In this document: piece by piece, positions 59,701 through 64,000 of the stretch | How the letters are laid out: each line of letters starts with the position of its first letter | Numbering within the stretch: the first letter of the stretch is position 1 | Assembly: GCF_000227115.2 (NCBI RefSeq) | Contig: NC_016487.1 | Span: 62,001-126,000 of the forward strand | Length of the DNA stretch: 64,000 nucleotides | Reading direction: 5' to 3' | From: Naumovozyma dairenensis CBS 421 | Lineage: Eukaryota; Ascomycota; Saccharomycetes; Saccharomycetales; Saccharomycetaceae | Translations under genes and position numbers: made by a program | Notes under the pieces: model-generated | Database searches by the model: none | The model's input: only the letters and a program-made list of their open reading frames with translations | Told to the model about the DNA's origin: nothing

Positions 59701-62700
59701 TTTCACAACTCCTCTACAGCATCTAGTCCAGCTAGAATCTAAATCTACAGCAAAGGTCGCATTACAAGCAAGAGAAATATTGATTCAAGGTGCCTTACCA
59801 TCTGTCAAGGAAAGGACTGAACAAGTTGAACATATATTGAAGTCATCAGTTGTTGGAACTACTTACGGTGCATCGAATTCAAAGAGAACTGAACCAGATC
59901 TGGAGATTTTGAAAGATTTAATCGACTCCAATTATGTTGTCTTTGACGTTTTAATCCAATTCTTAAATCATCCAGATCCAGCTGTAGCTGCTGCTGCTGC
60001 ACAAGTTTACGTTCGTAGAGCCTATAGAGCTTATACCGTTGGTGAAGTTAGAGGTCATGCATCAACTTCGAATCCAGTCATTGAATGGAAATTTCAATTA
60101 CCCTCTGCTGCATTCTCATCCATTCCACAAATGAGAACTAAAATGGGTATGAATAGAGCAATTTCTGTTTCAGATTTGACATATGTTGTAGATAGTGAAC
60201 ATTCACCTTTAAGAACAGGTATTCTTGTTGCTGCTGATCATTTGGATGATGTTGACACGAATTTATCTGAAAGTTTAGGTGTTATCCCTGAACATGCTTC
60301 GACTACTGGCCCAGTTCCAGACAGATCCGGTAGCTCTTCTTCATTGAGTAATGTGGCTAATATATTTGTTGCATCTACAGAAGGTTTTGAAAATGAAACT
60401 GCCATCTTAAAACGTATTAGAGAAATATTGGATGTTAATAAACAAGATTTGATCAAATCAGCCATTCGTCGTATAACTTTCATGTTTGGTTGTACTGATG
60501 GTTCATATCCAAAATACTATACCTTCAACGGTCCATCGTATAACGAGAATGAAACGATTCGTCATATTGAACCTGCATGTGCTTTCCAATTAGAGTTAGG
60601 AAGAATGTCGAATTTCAATATTAAACCAATCTTCACTGAAAACAGGAACATTCATGTGTATGAAGCAGTCAGTAAGACTTCGCCTTTAGACAAGAGATTT
60701 TTCACAAGAGGTATTATTAGAACTGGCCGTATCAGCGCTGACATATCCATCCAAAAGTATCTAACATCTGAAGCTAATAGATTAATGAGTGATATTTTAG
60801 ATAATTTGGAAATCATCGATACCTCAAACTCAGATTTGAATCATATTTTCATTAATTTCTCTGCAGTTTTTGATGTTTCTCCAGAAGATGTTGAAGCTGC
60901 TTTTGCCGGTTTCTTAGCAAGATTCGGTAAACGTTACTTAAGATTACGCGTTTCTTCTGCTGAAATTCGCATCATCATTCAAGATCCAAAAACTGGTACT
61001 CCAGTTCCATTACGTGCATTAATTAATAATGTCTCAGGTTATGTTGTTAAATCAGAATTATATACTGAAGTGAAGAATAATAAGGGTGAATGGGTATTTA
61101 AATCTCTTGGTAAGCCTGGTTCTATGCATTTAAGACCAATTGCCACTCCATACCCTGTGAAAGAATGGCTACAACCAAAACGTTATAAGGCACATTTAAT
61201 GGGTACTACATATGTTTATGATTTCCCAGATTTATTCCATCAAGCAGCAATGTCACAATGGGAGAAATTTGGATTAGAAACTCCATTATCTGACTCATTC
61301 TTTATTGCTAATGAATTAATTGAAGATGAGAATGGTGAATTGACTGAGGTTGAAAGAGAAGCAGGTGTAAATTCCATTGGTATGGTTGCATTTAAAGTTA
61401 CTGTGAAGACTCCAGAATATCCTCGTGGTCGTCAATTTGTCATTGTTGCTAATGATATTACTTATAAGATTGGTTCCTTTGGTCCACAAGAAGATGAGTT
61501 TTTCAATAAAGTTACTGAATATGCAAGGAAGCGTGGTATTCCAAGAATCTATTTAGCTGCGAACTCTGGTGCTAGAATTGGTATCGCAGAAGAATTAGTT
61601 CCATTGTATCAAGTTGCTTGGAAAGATGATAAAGACCAATCTAAAGGATTCGAATATTTATATTTGACACCAGAAGGCATGGAAACTTTGAAGAGTTACG
61701 GTAAGGAGAAATCTGTCTTAACTGAGCGTGTTGTTGAAAATGGTGAAGAAAGATTTATCATTAAAACGATCATTGGTGCTGAAGAAGGTCTTGGTGTTGA
61801 ATGTTTAAGAGGTTCTGGTTTGATTGCAGGTGCTACATCTAGAGCATATCAAGATATCTTTACCATTACTTTAGTTACTTGTAGATCTGTTGGTATTGGT
61901 GCTTATTTAGTTAGATTAGGTCAAAGAGCTATTCAAATTGAAGGACAACCAATTATTTTAACTGGTGCTCCAGCCATCAATAAAGTTTTAGGTAGAGAAG
62001 TTTATTCTTCTAATTTACAATTAGGTGGTACTCAAATCATGTATAATAACGGTGTTTCACATTTAACTGCATCTGATGATTTAGCTGCTGTGGAACAAAT
62101 TATGGAATGGTTATCATATATTCCAGCTAAACGTAATATGCCTGTACCAATTTTAGAAACTGAAGATAAATGGGATAGACAAATTGATTTTATACCAAGA
62201 GTTAATGAACCATATGATGTGAGATGGATGATTGAAGGCCGTACTCTTGAAGATGGTGGATTTGAATATGGTCTTTTCGATAAGGGATCATTTTTCGAAA
62301 CTTTATCAGGATGGGCTAAAGGTGTTGTTGTTGGTAGAGCTCGTCTTGGTGGTATTCCATTGGGTGTTATTGGTGTTGAAACTAAGACTATTGAAAATTT
62401 GATACCTGCTGATCCAGCCAATCCAGATTCAAGAGAAAGTTTAATTCAAGAAGCTGGTCAAGTTTGGTATCCAAATTCAGCGTTTAAGACAGCACAAGCT
62501 ATTAAAGATTTTAATCATGGTGAACAATTACCTTTGATGATTTTAGCCAATTGGAGAGGGTTTTCTGGTGGTCAACGTGATATGTATAATGAAGTTTTGA
62601 AATATGGTTCATTTATAGTTGATGCGTTAGTTGATTACAAACAACCAATTTCCATTTATATTCCACCTACTGGTGAATTAAGAGGTGGTTCATGGGTTGT

Positions 62701-63397
62701 TGTTGATCCAACGATTAATTCTGATCAAATGGAAATGTATGCTGACAAGGATTCCAGAGCTGGTGTCTTAGAACCTGAAGGGATGGTTGGTATTAAATAC
62801 CGTCGTGAAAAGTTACTAGGTACAATGGCTAGATTAGATGAGAAATATAAGACATTAAGAGAGAAATTAAGTAACAAAGATTTAAGTGTTGAAGAACATC
62901 AAGATATTTCTAAACAATTATTAATTCGTGAAAGACAATTGATGCCAATATATAATCAAATTAGTATACAATTTGCTGATTTACATGATCGTTCACAACG
63001 TATGGTTAGTAAGGGAGTTATTCGTCAAGAATTAGAATGGGTTGAAGCTCGTCGTTTCTTTTTCTGGAGATTAAGAAGAAGATTAAATGAAGAATATTTA
63101 ATTAGAAGACTTGATGTTGAATTACCAGAAGCTGTTCGTTTAGAAAAGATTGCTAGATTAAGATCTTGGTATCCAGCTAGTGTTGACCATGAAAATGATA
63201 GACAAGTTGCCACATGGATTGAAGATAATTATCAATTATTAGATGAACATTTGAAATCGTTAAAGGTAGAATCCTTTGCACAAGGTTTGGCTAAGAAAAT
63301 TAGGAATGATCATGATAATGTTATTACTGGATTATCTGAAGTTTTGAAGATGTTGTCTAGTGAAGATAAGGAGAAGATTTTAAAAAGTATGAAGTGA
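56702..63397 (+). CDS. ACC1: Acetyl-CoA carboxylase Acc1 (possibly also mitochondrial isoform)
   Basis: From the ATG at 56702 this gene encodes 2231 residues (S. cerevisiae Acc1 has 2233), the multifunctional enzyme making malonyl-CoA for fatty acid synthesis. The order is biotin carboxylase (about 60-565, with EGGGGKGIRQV and LNPRLQVEHPTTE), biotin carboxyl carrier (biotinyl Lys735 in EVMKMQMP), the central regulatory domains (about 800-1490), and the carboxyltransferase halves (about 1490-2200, with ANSGARIG and NWRGFSGGQRDM). The canonical start MSEENLFEE matches the family. The frame extends 107 codons further upstream as a presequence-like region, so an additional mitochondrial form is likely. 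In S. cerevisiae that job belongs to the duplicate HFA1. Confidence 0.98.
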   Translation: MSEENLFEETSPKQAYEITDYSSKHSKLPSHFRGLNTIDIAEESPLKEFVKSHGGHTVISKILIANNGIAAVKEIRSVRKWAYETFGDDRTIQFVAMATPEDLEANAEYIRMADQYVEVPGGTNNNNYANVDLIVDIAERANVDAVWAGWGHASENPHLPEKLAKSKRKVVFIGPPGSAMRSLGDKISSTIVAQSANVPCIPWSGTGINTVKVDKETGLVSVPDDVYQEGCCSSPEDGLVKAKKIGFPVMIKASEGGGGKGIRQVEREEDFIPLYHQAANEIPGSPIFIMKLAGKARHLEVQLLADQYGNNISLFGRDCSVQRRHQKIIEEAPVTIAPPEIFAQMEKSAVRLGQLVGYVSAGTVEYLYSHDEQKFYFLELNPRLQVEHPTTEMVTGVNLPASQLQIAMGIPMHRISDIRVYYGMNPHSSSEIDFEFKTEKALKTQRKPVPKGHCTACRITSEDPNEGFKPSGGSLHELNFRSSSNVWGYFSVGNNGGIHSFSDSQFGHIFAFGENRQASRKHMVVALKELSIRGDFRTTVEYLIKLLETEDFEDNTITTGWLDDLISHKMTAEKPDETLAVICGATTQAFINSEKSRQKYIDDLKRGQVPSKSCLKTMFPVEFIHEGKRYKFTVAKSANDRYTLFINGSKCEVRARKLSDGGLLIALGGKSHTIYWKQEVSATRLSVDSMTTLLEVENDPTQLRTPSPGKLVKFLVENGDHIKAGQPYAEIEVMKMQMPLVAQESGVVQLLKQPGSTIVAGDIIAILTLDDPSKVKHALPFEGLLPDFGSPVVEGTKPAYKFQSLVTTLENILQGYDNQVIMNASLQQLIEVLRDPKLPYSEWKLQISALHSRLPVDLDEKLSELVDRSAKRSAVFPAKQIAKMLDNAVKQPDTDAQLLSTLEPLLDITRRYTDGIEAHEHSVFVNFLEEYYDVEKLFSSANSREESVILKLRDENIDNLDKVALIVLSHAKVSAKNNLILAILKHYQPLCKLSSHVAHIFTTPLQHLVQLESKSTAKVALQAREILIQGALPSVKERTEQVEHILKSSVVGTTYGASNSKRTEPDLEILKDLIDSNYVVFDVLIQFLNHPDPAVAAAAAQVYVRRAYRAYTVGEVRGHASTSNPVIEWKFQLPSAAFSSIPQMRTKMGMNRAISVSDLTYVVDSEHSPLRTGILVAADHLDDVDTNLSESLGVIPEHASTTGPVPDRSGSSSSLSNVANIFVASTEGFENETAILKRIREILDVNKQDLIKSAIRRITFMFGCTDGSYPKYYTFNGPSYNENETIRHIEPACAFQLELGRMSNFNIKPIFTENRNIHVYEAVSKTSPLDKRFFTRGIIRTGRISADISIQKYLTSEANRLMSDILDNLEIIDTSNSDLNHIFINFSAVFDVSPEDVEAAFAGFLARFGKRYLRLRVSSAEIRIIIQDPKTGTPVPLRALINNVSGYVVKSELYTEVKNNKGEWVFKSLGKPGSMHLRPIATPYPVKEWLQPKRYKAHLMGTTYVYDFPDLFHQAAMSQWEKFGLETPLSDSFFIANELIEDENGELTEVEREAGVNSIGMVAFKVTVKTPEYPRGRQFVIVANDITYKIGSFGPQEDEFFNKVTEYARKRGIPRIYLAANSGARIGIAEELVPLYQVAWKDDKDQSKGFEYLYLTPEGMETLKSYGKEKSVLTERVVENGEERFIIKTIIGAEEGLGVECLRGSGLIAGATSRAYQDIFTITLVTCRSVGIGAYLVRLGQRAIQIEGQPIILTGAPAINKVLGREVYSSNLQLGGTQIMYNNGVSHLTASDDLAAVEQIMEWLSYIPAKRNMPVPILETEDKWDRQIDFIPRVNEPYDVRWMIEGRTLEDGGFEYGLFDKGSFFETLSGWAKGVVVGRARLGGIPLGVIGVETKTIENLIPADPANPDSRESLIQEAGQVWYPNSAFKTAQAIKDFNHGEQLPLMILANWRGFSGGQRDMYNEVLKYGSFIVDALVDYKQPISIYIPPTGELRGGSWVVVDPTINSDQMEMYADKDSRAGVLEPEGMVGIKYRREKLLGTMARLDEKYKTLREKLSNKDLSVEEHQDISKQLLIRERQLMPIYNQISIQFADLHDRSQRMVSKGVIRQELEWVEARRFFFWRLRRRLNEEYLIRRLDVELPEAVRLEKIARLRSWYPASVDHENDRQVATWIEDNYQLLDEHLKSLKVESFAQGLAKKIRNDHDNVITGLSEVLKMLSSEDKEKILKSMK

Positions 63398-63871
63398 GAA
63401 GAATGAGGACGAAGAGGTATATGACCATAGAAATTCTTGTAAAGTTATGTTAATATTTTATGTATGTTAAATTTTCTTTTATATTATTATTCAAGGAAAA
63501 AAACAAAAAAAAAAAAGTTACAATTGTTTAGAACAATGATGATTTTTCATTAGATATATTGCTGCTTTCACGAAGATGTAGGGTACTAACTGGCTTGTGT
63601 CGTTTCAAGTCGCAGAAGCAGATCATCTGTGGTTAGGAAGAAATGGCAGGAAAGAAGAAGTTTGTAAAATAACATTCATTTGAAGAAAAAACTTTAATAC
63701 TTAATCTTGTTTTATGTAGGGTATATAAAAAAAATGAGTATAGAAAAACTATGAGGATAAGTTTGTATTTTGAACAATATTTTCTTTTCGTTTCCTCTTT
63801 CCAAAAAAGTATATATTACTATCATGAAACCGTAAGAAAAACGAAATGGATAATATGTAATAATAAAAGAA

Positions 63872-63906
<35 letters not shown>

Positions 63907-64000
63907 GTTAGGAAAGAATATAAGTAGGAGTATGCATTTTTGTCTTTATTTTTTTTTTTTTTTAGTATTCTGGATGTACTACTTTCTTTTTTGATAATAA
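63398..64000. other. ACC1 downstream region, right edge
   Basis: This 603-bp AT-rich region contains a 30-base TA run (63874-63903) and T/A homopolymers, likely including the ACC1 polyadenylation signals. No ORF. Confidence 0.6.
63874..63903. repeat. (AT)n microsatellite
   Basis: A perfect alternating A/T run of about 30 bases lies downstream of ACC1. Confidence 0.9.

Overview
The window is a compact, intron-poor, AT-rich nuclear segment of a budding yeast of the family Saccharomycetaceae. I recognise 24 protein-coding genes plus one small unidentified ORF. Most are homologues of Saccharomyces cerevisiae chromosome III right-arm genes in nearly the same order: ERS1, SSK22/SSK2, RSA4, IMG2, CPR4, ATG15, SED4, RAD18, HCM1, BUD31, YCR061W, TAH1, YIH1, PWP2, CTR86, THR4, the RSC6/SNF12 slot, YCR051W, ARE, BUD23, IMG1, RRT12. 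Three genes instead match the sister (chromosome XIV right-arm) track: SNF12, YNR021W and ACC1. Many other genes of that sister track are absent. This mosaic fits a post-whole-genome-duplication species with its own pattern of gene loss (for example the Kazachstania/Naumovozyma/Tetrapisispora group). The genus cannot be fixed from the sequence alone.

Layout. 1-13 kb: ERS1 (cystinosin-like transporter), a very long HOG-pathway MAPKKK (SSK2/SSK22), RSA4 (60S assembly), IMG2 (mitoribosome), CPR4 (secretory cyclophilin) and a 64-aa tail-anchored-like ORF. 13-29 kb: ATG15 (vacuolar lipase), SED4/SEC12-like ER protein ending in HDEL, RAD18, HCM1, BUD31, the YCR061W homologue, TAH1 and YIH1. 29-41 kb: PWP2, CTR86, THR4, SNF12 and YNR021W. 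41-45 kb: two gene-poor stretches flanking the ankyrin gene YCR051W. 45-64 kb: ARE-type sterol acyltransferase, BUD23, an MDR reductase of the YNL134C family, IMG1, the subtilase RRT12, and ACC1.

The most notable observations are as follows. (1) The ACC1 frame is open for 107 codons upstream of its first ATG, without any ATG, and encodes a typical mitochondrial presequence, so one gene may make both cytosolic and mitochondrial acetyl-CoA carboxylase through a non-AUG start, as known for HFA1. (2) ATG15 has an in-frame TAA, after which the same frame stays open for 68 codons that look like the family's real C-terminus. (3) The 43.76-44.9 kb intergenic region holds about six diverged hairpin units at roughly 170-225 bp spacing with compensatory base pairs, possibly an unannotated structured RNA or decayed repeat array. 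(4) Several promoters carry recognisable regulatory sites: MCB/SCB at HCM1, RRPE+PAC at PWP2, PAC-like arrays at RSA4 and YCR051W, a sporulation element at RRT12, and Gcn4, PDRE/SRE and ICRE sites at THR4, ARE and ACC1.

Functionally the genes are ordinary housekeeping loci with no operon logic. Recurrent themes are ribosome biogenesis (RSA4, PWP2, BUD23), mitochondrial translation (IMG1, IMG2) and lipid/ER biology (ARE, ACC1, SED4, YNR021W). No transposon, tRNA, rRNA or CRISPR array was recognised.
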